This document shows positions 1-5,629 of a DNA stretch of 6,403 nucleotides, one piece after another. Origin of the DNA: an uncultured Christensenellaceae bacterium (GTDB lineage Bacteria; Bacillota; Clostridia; Christensenellales; Borkfalkiaceae); the NCBI GenBank assembly GCA_910587625.1, contig CAJUMW010000029.1:1-6403 (forward strand), given 5' to 3'. The notes under the pieces are model-generated. The model ran no database searches and was not told the DNA's origin. It saw nothing but the letters and a program-made list of their open reading frames with translations. The stretch's first letter is position 1. The number at the start of each line of letters is the position of its first letter. Made by a program: the position numbers and the translations under genes.

Positions 1-24
1 CGAAAATACCAATATATCGTTCAT
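1..24 (-). CDS. 5' end of an unidentified gene (partial)
   Basis: Only the first eight codons are visible (MNDILVFS), so the product cannot be identified. The start is supported by GGAG six bases before the ATG and by a near-consensus promoter about 37 bases upstream. The region between -10 and ribosome site nearly duplicates the one before the lipoprotein gene at 1785-2201, which suggests shared regulation. The N-terminus differs from that lipoprotein's, so homology of the two products is not shown. The gene follows the 438-aa membrane protein gene in the same direction. No convincing terminator separates them, so readthrough is possible. Confidence 0.6.
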
Positions 25-30
25 TTTTCT

Positions 31-70
31 CTCCGCCAAATTACTGTTTATCGTATAATCATTATAGCAC
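31..70. repeat. Promoter-leader repeat, copy A
   Basis: This 40-base segment matches 2208-2247 at 37 positions without gaps; the three differences are all C/T changes. Read on the minus strand it runs from GTGC-TATAAT (extended -10 region) through a conserved GATAAACAGTAATTT to GCGGAG of the ribosome binding site. Similarity stops sharply at both ends, so only the transcription start, leader and ribosome site are duplicated. Confidence 0.85.
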
Positions 71-89
71 TTTTCGCGCTATTTTTCAA
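61..89 (-). promoter_or_regulatory. Sigma-A-type promoter for the gene starting at 24
   Basis: The -35 is TTGAAA (84-89), the spacer is 17 bases and the -10 is a perfect TATAAT (61-66). The predicted transcription start is near 54, giving an untranslated leader of about 30 bases. Confidence 0.85.
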
Positions 90-130
90 GCAATGTACCG
101 CTAATAAAAATCGTTGCATTACTCTTTTTG

Positions 131-1447
131 CTATTTCGCCCTACGCTTATCTCGAATGATAAAGCCTACGCTTACACCCAAACAGATTAACGCTATTCCT
201 CCCACTATACCGCAAACTATACATACAATTAACTGTGTTTTTTGGCTCAATCCTGCTTGGGTTGGATTTTTGGTATCGGTAGGATTTTTCGCGGAACTGC
301 AAATAAAGTAAAAATTTTCTGTTGCGCTTGCCGTGTAAGTTTCTCCACTTTTCTTTGTATTTACGCTTGATTGGATTAGGTGCTTTACATTGTCATTTAA
401 CGCCATAGAGTAATTTGTAGTATAACTGCCTAATTGTTTTTGACCGATTATATAGATAGGTGGATTATATCTATTGCTAACTTGTATCATTGCTTCCATA
501 GTAAACTTTATTGTTGCTTCACCATTAAGCGGCACAATGAATTTGTAAGAATTAAGATCCACCCTGCTCAATGAATCATAAAATAACTCACTAAACGCCA
601 TACCACCTTTATTATGCAAAAGTCTATTAGCGATAGAGTATATACAACTCGTCGGCACACCGGCATCATCGTAAAACTCTTTTTCCGTATTATAATTACG
701 ATCAATAAAGTCCTTGAAAGTTATTTCTTGCGTTTGAAATTCACAAGTAGTCGAAAAATCAATAACAGTATTTTCGCCTATAAAAAAGTATTGATAACTT
801 GACCGAGATAAAGCATTTTCATAACCCCACGACTGCGTTCCGTCCGGACTATAAGATTCTGTTCTTCTATTAGTCCCATCATATACATAGCTACAAGACT
901 TTTCTAAATTTAATGTAATAGTCATTGTATCTGCGTTGGGTGTTACGGTATATAGTGTACCAATTATTGTTTCATCTAATATGGGCGAATATGTCATTTT
1001 CAGCTTTTGCTCAATAATCGAATTATCGGTACTTGTTGCATCCAAATAAGAATTATTACCGCCATACCGCTTTTGATTATCTCCATACCAAATCTCGCCC
1101 TCTACGGCTTGCCCGTTTACCGTAACATCAAATTGCGGTATATCTATATATGACGAGATGAACGGAATTTCAAATGTAACCGCTTGATTTCCCGACACAC
1201 GATATTCTGATTCTTCCCTCGCCTTTTGCTTCGAGAACAATTCCGAATTTGTCAAATCGAACTTAACTGTACCGCTTTCAATTATTCCTTCATCTTCACA
1301 ATATAATCCGAATGTCGGAATACTTTGCTCGAAAGCCTGCGCTTGTGCGATTTCATAAGTGTTAAATGTCAACACCCCCAACGCCATTAAAAACGACAAG
1401 AGCATAACCACACACATCATAGTTTTCTTTTGTATTTTAGTTGTCAT
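131..1447 (-). CDS. Secreted, C-terminally membrane-anchored protein of unknown function
   Basis: I do not recognise the family. The 438-aa product has a basic start (MTTKIQKK), a hydrophobic segment at about 11-28 and a likely signal peptidase site after AQA near residue 38. A beta-rich, Asn/Thr/Ser-rich region of about 360 residues follows, with cysteines at 50, 185, 235, 268 and 383. A transmembrane helix at about 406-430 and the basic tail RDKRRAK complete it. This predicts a cell-surface protein with a single C-terminal membrane anchor. There is no LPXTG motif, so sortase attachment is unlikely. The ATG at 1447 is chosen because the hydrophobic signal then begins properly; an in-frame ATG at 1492 has no ribosome site and lies inside the terminator-bearing leader. 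The ribosome site is poor: AGGGAG is 13 bases away and buried in the terminator stem. Expression may therefore depend on the leader RNA or on coupling to a short upstream ORF. Confidence 0.85.
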   Translation of the reverse strand: MTTKIQKKTMMCVVMLLSFLMALGVLTFNTYEIAQAQAFEQSIPTFGLYCEDEGIIESGTVKFDLTNSELFSKQKAREESEYRVSGNQAVTFEIPFISSYIDIPQFDVTVNGQAVEGEIWYGDNQKRYGGNNSYLDATSTDNSIIEQKLKMTYSPILDETIIGTLYTVTPNADTMTITLNLEKSCSYVYDGTNRRTESYSPDGTQSWGYENALSRSSYQYFFIGENTVIDFSTTCEFQTQEITFKDFIDRNYNTEKEFYDDAGVPTSCIYSIANRLLHNKGGMAFSELFYDSLSRVDLNSYKFIVPLNGEATIKFTMEAMIQVSNRYNPPIYIIGQKQLGSYTTNYSMALNDNVKHLIQSSVNTKKSGETYTASATENFYFICSSAKNPTDTKNPTQAGLSQKTQLIVCIVCGIVGGIALICLGVSVGFIIRDKRRAK

Positions 1448-1599
1448 AAAAAAGATGCCGCTCCCTTGCGAGAGCGACACCATAGCATACACATCTCGCG
1501 TAGTTGCGACACCACATAAAACTCGACCTCAAGGTAAACCTCTCTGTACAAATCCTGCGATAGTGTATTGCTACCTATTTTAAGATTTGCACAGAACAT
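1444..1599 (-). CDS. Possible 51-codon leader ORF overlapping the 438-aa gene
   Basis: An open frame starts at ATG 1599 (MFCANLKIGS...) and ends ...CRSRKGAASFL. Its TGA overlaps the downstream start as ATGA. AAAGG lies 11 bases before the ATG, a weak and distant ribosome site. The frame is also open upstream to a TTG at 1632. The product has no recognisable domain. A ribosome translating it would pass through the terminator hairpin at 1454-1481, so translation could prevent termination and hand ribosomes to the next gene. The same bases form strong RNA helices, and an open frame of this length can arise by chance. I rate it as possible only. Confidence 0.3.
   Translation of the reverse strand: MFCANLKIGSNTLSQDLYREVYLEVEFYVVSQLREMCMLWCRSRKGAASFL
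1448..1481 (-). terminator. Leader intrinsic terminator directly before the 438-aa gene
   Basis: On the minus strand a 12-bp stem (1470-1481 with 1454-1465, G-T wobbles only) carries a GCAA tetraloop (1466-1469). Six T follow (1448-1453), and the ATG of the 438-aa gene is the next codon. A terminator between a promoter and its own gene implies conditional readthrough. The 3' arm also contains AGGGAG, the only ribosome-site-like sequence near that ATG. Confidence 0.85.
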
Positions 1600-1655
1600 A
1601 ACAAAATATACCTTTGGTGAGATCGAGTCCAAAGGTTATTTTATATGATGTCGCA
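1448..1655 (-). ncRNA. Structured cis-regulatory leader RNA (riboswitch-like, class unknown)
   Basis: Several strong helices can be read from the sequence. The 5' end TGCGACATC (1647-1655) pairs with GGTGTCGCA (1505-1513) over 9 bp and closes the fold. ACCTTTGG (1629-1636) pairs with CCAAAGGT (1610-1617), leaving an 11-base loop that is fully complementary, with one wobble, to TGAGGTCGAGT (1521-1531). TCTGTGCAAATC (1584-1595) pairs with GATTTGTACAGA (1543-1554) over 12 bp and encloses a hairpin with a GCAA tetraloop (1560-1578). An intrinsic terminator then abuts the start codon at 1447. The closing helix begins at the predicted transcription start, which fits a dedicated regulatory RNA. No T-box, cobalamin, SAM, lysine, purine or c-di-GMP-I signature was recognised. 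Structure is seen; ligand control is inference. Confidence 0.6.
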
Positions 1656-1660
1656 TTGCT

Positions 1661-1689
1661 ATTATAGCACATTTTATCAAGAATATCAA
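1661..1689 (-). promoter_or_regulatory. Sigma-A-type promoter of the 438-aa gene leader
   Basis: The -35 is TTGATA (1684-1689), the spacer is 17 bases and the -10 is a perfect TATAAT (1661-1666), preceded by GTGC as in the promoters at 61-89 and 2238-2266. Transcription should start near 1654, exactly where the closing helix of the structured leader begins. Confidence 0.85.
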
Positions 1690-1710
1690 GAATTATTAAC
1701 GCAAGAAGCG

Positions 1711-1735
1711 AAAAAGCCGTTACATAAAGTAACGG
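1711..1735 (-). terminator. Intrinsic terminator of the lipoprotein gene
   Basis: On the minus strand CCGTTAC (1729-1735) pairs perfectly with GTAACGG (1717-1723) around a five-base loop, followed by C and five T (1711-1715). It lies about 50 bases after the lipoprotein stop codon and just upstream of the next promoter, so it separates the two transcription units. Confidence 0.85.
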
Positions 1736-1784
1736 TTTCCCATTTATCTAATTAAATATATCTTCTACGCTAAATTGAAATTTA

Positions 1785-2201
1785 TTACTCTGTTTTTTCC
1801 AAAGCGAACGAAAAGCTGCCGGCTCTGCACATACCGTCCGATTCGATGATGAAATAGATTGTCTTGCCTGTGGTAGCTTCGATTTTTCCTTCCATTGAAT
1901 CGCCGTCTCCGACTTCGAATAAGCTCACTTTATTACCTAGAAAATCATAGTAAACTTTAACATTTCCTTCTTCCAAAGACACATTATACGCTATAACTGT
2001 ATCAGCGTCGCCTTTGTTTTCTAATTTCATTACGTACGTTCCGTTAAACGTGTCGAAAGAAACAGACGCTTCATTTGCAGTGTTTGCTCTTACCATCAGT
2101 GTCGCACTATAACTACTCGTGTATTTATTTCCGCAGGCTGACAGCGTAAAACACAAAACCAACATCATTGCCGCAATGAACACGCCAGCAAATTTTTTCA
2201 T
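1785..2201 (-). CDS. Small lipoprotein of unknown function
   Basis: The 138-aa product has a classic lipoprotein signal peptide: MKK, a hydrophobic stretch at about 4-18, and the lipobox LSAC with the modified cysteine at residue 23. It should be lipidated and held on the outer face of the membrane. The mature part of about 116 residues is hydrophilic and appears beta-rich (for example GKTIYFIIESDG near the C-terminus); I recognise no domain. The ATG at 2201 is preceded by GGAGG at five bases' spacing; an earlier in-frame ATG at 2249 lies upstream of the predicted transcription start and is rejected. The gene has its own promoter (2238-2266) and terminator (1711-1735). It lies 74 bases beyond the second recombinase with no terminator between, so it may also receive readthrough from the integrase operon. 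It could be element cargo or the first gene beyond the element's end. Confidence 0.88.
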   Translation of the reverse strand: MKKFAGVFIAAMMLVLCFTLSACGNKYTSSYSATLMVRANTANEASVSFDTFNGTYVMKLENKGDADTVIAYNVSLEEGNVKVYYDFLGNKVSLFEVGDGDSMEGKIEATTGKTIYFIIESDGMCRAGSFSFALEKTE

Positions 2202-2207
2202 AGTATC

Positions 2208-2247
2208 CTCCGCTAAATTACTGTTTATCGTACAATTATTATAGCAC
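2208..2247. repeat. Promoter-leader repeat, copy B
   Basis: This is the second copy of the 40-base segment at 31-70, 37 of 40 bases identical. It covers the -10 region, the whole untranslated leader and the start of the ribosome binding site of the lipoprotein gene. The sequence upstream of the -10 is not shared, so the -35 elements differ. Confidence 0.85.
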
Positions 2248-2266
2248 AATTTTATTTAGAAGTCTA
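2238..2266 (-). promoter_or_regulatory. Promoter of the lipoprotein gene
   Basis: The -10 is a perfect TATAAT (2238-2243) preceded by GTGC. At a 17-base spacing the -35 would be TAGACT (2261-2266), four of six consensus positions. Predicted transcription start is near 2231. The -35 lies only about 10 bases beyond the stop codon of the second recombinase. Confidence 0.7.
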
Positions 2267-2275
2267 TATTTTACT

Positions 2276-3700
2276 CTACTCATTATGCGTTTTTCTTTGC
2301 GCCGAGTCCATAGCAAAATAATCATTCAGTTTACCCGATGCTTCCCTATCACTACTTCCAAGAAAATCAGCATATATATCCATAGTAGTAGATGTTTTAG
2401 AGTGTCCCACCCGACTCGCCACTGCAACGGGCGATACGCCTGCGGCGATTAAAATACTAATGTTAGTGTGCCGCAACGAGTGAACTGAGCAATGTGGTAA
2501 GCCTGCAAGCAACAACGCTTCGTCAAGCCAATTCCTTACCGTTGTAGGGTGAAGCCGTTTACCATTTTGCGCGACCAATACATTATTTTCTCCTTGCCAT
2601 TTGTCGCCCACTTCTATACGCTTATTCTCATACCACAAACGATATTCTTTTATAGTTTCTATAAGCGCGTCGGGCAATTCAACTTTGCGAATTGACGATT
2701 TCGTTTTAGGTGCTTTTAGGATCAACCCTTTCTTTGACACCGCTTCATATTGCCGTTGGATAAAAACGGTCTTATTCTCAAAATCAATATCGTCCCAATC
2801 AAGTCCGCAAACTTCACCTTTACGCGCCCCCGTAAACAACAAAAATGTTATTATCAGTTTCTTACGAATATCAAGTCTATTGCAAGTTTGCATTAACTTT
2901 TGGGCGTCAGCGATTGACATAGAGCTAACCTTAACGCTATCGGGATGCTTCGTTGTTATATATAGTTTTCTTGCATAGTTCCGCTTCACTATACCCAACT
3001 TTGCCGCTTCCGCTAATGTGTTACGAATCGCCTGCTTCATACCTTCGGTGTAGGCTGACTTATAAGGCACTTGCCGAACTTGCACATTAAAAACTTCTTC
3101 AACATCCATATTTACGCCCTGCGCAATTAAACACGCAGATGCGTAACAAATATGACGCATTTGCAAAGCGGCTTTTAGCGTTTGAACGCTAACATTATTA
3201 TTACGGCAAAATACAGTCTTATATCGTGCCGCCTTTTTAACCGCTTCCGCAAGTGTGCTTTTTGCTGTAACAACATATTCCGTCTTTATCATATCATCTA
3301 TGCGTTTATGAATATCGTCTAACACAGTAGGCGTTAAGTCTTTCAACCGATAATCTTTCATTAACGGCGCAATCTTATTTACAGCGTTATTCGCACTTGC
3401 ATAATACGCTTCCGAGTGTCTTTTTTCAATTTGGCTTAACCAATACTGAGCAAAGTCATTGAAAAATGTATTTTCAGTCGCAATGGGTGCTTGCCGTCCT
3501 GCAAATTCGGCTTCGATTTTCTTTTCAAATTCAACCGCCACACGATTGAGTGCAAGTTGCAACTGCTTTTCACTCATCTTATAGTTTGGTTTCCACGAAG
3601 TCGATTTTTGTACTGCTTTGCCATTATAACCAACTATCTTTACTGTAATTTGATATGACTCAGCACCATTGGCTGTTTTTCTCGTTCTAATCGAATACAT
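2276..3700 (-). CDS. Tyrosine recombinase/integrase, second of a tandem pair
   Basis: This 474-aa site-specific recombinase has an N-terminal arm-type DNA-binding region (about 1-65), a core-binding region (about 75-245) and a C-terminal catalytic domain (about 260-462). The catalytic set is complete: R293 (TGAR), K332 (PKT), H407 and R410 (HSLRH), H433 (GH) and nucleophile Y443 (DIY). Members of this clostridial integrase type are usually near 400 aa. The extra length is an insertion at about 157-206 that resembles a Cro/XRE domain. By eye it is about 10 residues shorter than in the upstream paralogue, missing the segment around the recognition helix. The ATG at 3700 is preferred over an in-frame ATG at 3778: it has AGGA about seven bases upstream, and the protein then aligns from its first residues with the paralogue. 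It overlaps the end of that gene by 14 bases, so translation is probably coupled. Confidence 0.93.
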   Translation of the reverse strand: MYSIRTRKTANGAESYQITVKIVGYNGKAVQKSTSWKPNYKMSEKQLQLALNRVAVEFEKKIEAEFAGRQAPIATENTFFNDFAQYWLSQIEKRHSEAYYASANNAVNKIAPLMKDYRLKDLTPTVLDDIHKRIDDMIKTEYVVTAKSTLAEAVKKAARYKTVFCRNNNVSVQTLKAALQMRHICYASACLIAQGVNMDVEEVFNVQVRQVPYKSAYTEGMKQAIRNTLAEAAKLGIVKRNYARKLYITTKHPDSVKVSSMSIADAQKLMQTCNRLDIRKKLIITFLLFTGARKGEVCGLDWDDIDFENKTVFIQRQYEAVSKKGLILKAPKTKSSIRKVELPDALIETIKEYRLWYENKRIEVGDKWQGENNVLVAQNGKRLHPTTVRNWLDEALLLAGLPHCSVHSLRHTNISILIAAGVSPVAVASRVGHSKTSTTMDIYADFLGSSDREASGKLNDYFAMDSAQRKTHNE

Positions 3701-5108
3701 TGCTTTGTCCTGCCGTAGAGAATATATTATTAAGAGTTTGAGCCGCAGTTTTATCAGAGCTTTGAATATAATAAGCATAAGTGTCGGTCGTTGTACTTGT
3801 TCTTGAATGTCCTGCTCGTCCTGCGACCGTTACAATAGGTACACCTGCCATTATTTGCAATGATATGTTCGTGTGTCGCAAACTATGTACGGAGAAATGT
3901 TTTATCCCTGCCAATTTACAAGTTTTATTTACCCACATTTTGATATTTGCTGGATGTACTCTTTTACCATCACGTTGTATAAAAACGCTTCCGCTTTCCA
4001 CCCAACGATCACCCCAAAGAGTTCTTTGAGTTTCATACCATTCCTTGTATTCTTTCAGTGCATTAACAAGAATATCCGGAATAGCAAATGTTCTTTTAGA
4101 CTTTGCCGTTTTTGGCTCTTTTAGAATTATTCCGTGTCGCGGCGATTCGGAGTACGACCGTCTAATGCTAATTTTAGCATTTTCTAAATCTATGTCATCC
4201 CAATTCAAGCCGCATAATTCTCCACGCCGCATCCCTGTCATTAAGACAGTTAAAACCGCCACACGCCATTGAATATTATCAACGTGAATAAGAGCGTCGT
4301 AGAACTTTCGCAATTCTTCCTCGTCCATACAACTGATTTCTTGCGGCGTATCTTTTCCCATATCAACATATTCACTACTTGCATAGTTTCTTTCTACAAT
4401 ACATAAACGAACAGCGTAGGCTAAAATATTGTATATTACTACCTTAAATCTCTTTCTTGTCTTAAACGCATACTCTTCCTCGTGAGTTTCTATATCGAAT
4501 AGCCTATCAATGCTCATACCACAAACTTCGGCAAACATACTCGCAAACTTTCGTCCAACTCTTTTACCGTTATATACAAGACTAATTGAAGCGTCATTCA
4601 ATTCGGTTTCCTTTCTGAGCCAAACGAAAGAAATGCCCTGCCTTGCCAAAATATCTTTGATATATTTCTTGGGGTATAATATCTCCACCGTTTTTCGTAA
4701 GTCGTCAATTTTGTTAAAGACGGATTGAACTATACTTGCCGTTATATCTTTTACTTTATACCCACCAATCATCGGCAAAATTTTTTCCAACGCCATACTT
4801 GCGTTTCCTTCGTAGCTTCCCCCATACATATTAGTGGCACGAACAAGCCACTTTTCAGCCAATCCGCGAAATGTAATATTTACATTTCCCTTATCATCTT
4901 CCGCTGTCTTAAAAGAATCAACAACTTGCTTTTCAAAGGCATCTGCAAATATTGTGCAAGCGGTTTCTATTTCCTTTTCCGACATTCCTTTTTCGGGTTT
5001 CCAAGTTGTACTTTTAGTTACCGTCTTGCCAAGTCCAACGTCTTTTACTGCTACTTGTATCTTGTATGATACTCCTTTCTTTCCATCTCGCCGTATGATG
5101 GTCGCCAT
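3687..5108 (-). CDS. int: Tyrosine recombinase/integrase with inserted XRE-like domain, first of a tandem pair
   Basis: This 473-aa site-specific recombinase of mobile elements should catalyse integration and excision by DNA cleavage through a tyrosine. An arm-type DNA-binding region (about 1-65) precedes a core-binding region (about 78-245) and the catalytic domain (about 260-463). Catalytic residues are R294 (TGMR), K333 (PKT), H408 and R411 (HSLRH), H434 (GH) and Y444 (DTY). Inside the core-binding region, residues about 148-206 look like a Cro/XRE helix-turn-helix: LRKETELNDASISLVYNGKR, then a helix ending in MSIDRLFDI. This accounts for the extra length relative to the usual size near 400 aa. 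GGAGG lies eight bases before the ATG, inside the last codons of the excisionase-like gene three bases upstream. The gene is clearly paralogous to the next recombinase, with about half the catalytic domain identical by eye. Confidence 0.95.
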   Translation of the reverse strand: MATIIRRDGKKGVSYKIQVAVKDVGLGKTVTKSTTWKPEKGMSEKEIETACTIFADAFEKQVVDSFKTAEDDKGNVNITFRGLAEKWLVRATNMYGGSYEGNASMALEKILPMIGGYKVKDITASIVQSVFNKIDDLRKTVEILYPKKYIKDILARQGISFVWLRKETELNDASISLVYNGKRVGRKFASMFAEVCGMSIDRLFDIETHEEEYAFKTRKRFKVVIYNILAYAVRLCIVERNYASSEYVDMGKDTPQEISCMDEEELRKFYDALIHVDNIQWRVAVLTVLMTGMRRGELCGLNWDDIDLENAKISIRRSYSESPRHGIILKEPKTAKSKRTFAIPDILVNALKEYKEWYETQRTLWGDRWVESGSVFIQRDGKRVHPANIKMWVNKTCKLAGIKHFSVHSLRHTNISLQIMAGVPIVTVAGRAGHSRTSTTTDTYAYYIQSSDKTAAQTLNNIFSTAGQSNVFD

Positions 5109-5111
5109 AGT

Positions 5112-5306
5112 TTAGTCCTCCGTGATACCGATTAGGGCAATCAAGTCATCATAGTTTAGAATTATTTTTTTGCCCGATGTAAAATATCTAATTTTACCGT
5201 CCAAACACAACTTCTTTATGCTGTTATAAGTCAAAGCTGTATTAGGATCATTTTGCTGAATTAAGTCCAACGCTTCGTATATTGAGCGCATCCTTGCTAA
5301 TGTCAT
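5112..5306 (-). CDS. xis: Excisionase-like small DNA-binding protein
   Basis: The 64-aa product fits the short winged-helix/MerR-like excisionase type found immediately upstream of clostridial integrases. Its core is a helix (MRSIYEALDLIQ), then TALTYNSIKKLCLDGKI (helix-turn-helix), then a wing-like hairpin YFTSGKKIILNYDDL. Such proteins bend DNA near the attachment sites and steer the integrase towards excision. The start at 5306 has AGGAGG four bases upstream. The stop is separated from the integrase ATG by only three bases, and the integrase ribosome site lies within the last codons, so both are made from one message. The preceding leader (5308-5375) could control its translation. Assignment rests on size, fold-like pattern and position. 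Confidence 0.8.
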   Translation of the reverse strand: MTLARMRSIYEALDLIQQNDPNTALTYNSIKKLCLDGKIRYFTSGKKIILNYDDLIALIGITED

Positions 5307-5307
5307 T

Positions 5308-5375
5308 TACCCTCCTAAAAATTCAAGGGTATTGGCATAATCGCCAATACCCTCTGACAGAATGACGATTATGCC
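5308..5375 (-). promoter_or_regulatory. Mutually exclusive hairpins before the excisionase-like gene
   Basis: Three helices compete on the minus-strand RNA. One is an 11-bp perfect stem, AGGGTATTGGC (5343-5353) with GCCAATACCCT (5326-5336), followed by a weak U-tract (TGAATTTTTAG). The second pairs GGCATAATCG (5366-5375) with CGATTATGCC (5334-5343), which is the loop and inner stem of the first. The third pairs TACCCT (5326-5331) with AGGGTA (5308-5313) and would hide the ribosome site. If the second forms, the first cannot, and the third becomes possible. This resembles an attenuator or ribosome-site switch, but the inverted repeats could also be protein-binding sites at DNA level or a simple terminator of the upstream genes. 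Confidence 0.6.
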
Positions 5376-5390
5376 GTAACAACATTTCGT

Positions 5391-5618
5391 TTATTCTATT
5401 TTTGTTTTTTCAATTTGTTCTTTTAGTGCTTCAAAGCCTGCGGCTATAAGAGCAACTTTGGTTATATGATACTTTGACAAGAACTCGTCTATTTCGTCCG
5501 CATAAACGCGGTCTAAACTTGTCCCCCAAATCTTGCACTTCGCTTTACGCTCAGTCTTATGCTTTTCTTCATAGATACGCTTTCTTTCCCTTTCGGGCGT
5601 ATTCTCTTTACGTTCCAT
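5391..5618 (-). CDS. Small ribbon-helix-helix-like DNA-binding protein
   Basis: The 75-aa product has a highly charged N-terminal arm (residues 1-27, rich in Glu, Lys and Arg). A ribbon-helix-helix-like pattern follows: strand KIWGTSLDR (29-37), helix ADEIDEFLSKY (40-50), turn, then helix ITKVALIAAGFEALKEQ (52-68). Such dimeric proteins act as repressors or accessory factors at recombination or transfer origins. The start has AAGGAG seven bases upstream. The gene begins 11 bases after the TnpV-like stop and is in the same operon. The palindrome in the operon promoter (6010-6025) is a natural candidate target, which would make this an autorepressor; that is inference. A role as a relaxosome accessory factor is the main alternative. 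Confidence 0.72.
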   Translation of the reverse strand: MERKENTPERERKRIYEEKHKTERKAKCKIWGTSLDRVYADEIDEFLSKYHITKVALIAAGFEALKEQIEKTKIE

Positions 5619-5629
5619 ACCGCTTCTCC

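Noticed and set aside
100..130. Terminator after the 438-aa gene
   Set aside because: Only a 4-bp GCAA/TTGC pairing with a long loop is visible, without a proper T-tract after it; this is not enough to call a terminator.
244..261. Sortase-type signal near LSQKT before the C-terminal helix of the 438-aa protein
   Set aside because: The conserved proline and final glycine of LPXTG are missing, so a plain transmembrane anchor explains the C-terminus better.
1640..1655. TGCGAC near the leader start, recalling the GTGCGAC 5' end of group II introns
   Set aside because: No domain V-like hairpin, no reverse transcriptase and far too little length before the next gene; the match is short and probably accidental.
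1448..1655. Type III toxin-antitoxin RNA (pseudoknot RNA plus terminator before a toxin gene)
   Set aside because: No tandem repeat units of about 35 bases are present, and the downstream product is an exported 438-aa membrane-anchored protein, not a small ToxN-like nuclease.
1448..1655. T-box leader
   Set aside because: The conserved T-box sequence with its TGGNACCGCG core is absent, and the downstream gene has no link to amino-acid or tRNA metabolism.
4725..5115. Plus-strand frames opposite the integrases (for example 114 and 93 aa)
   Set aside because: They lie wholly antisense to well-supported recombinase genes, have no ribosome sites or recognisable domains, and reflect the complementary codon pattern.
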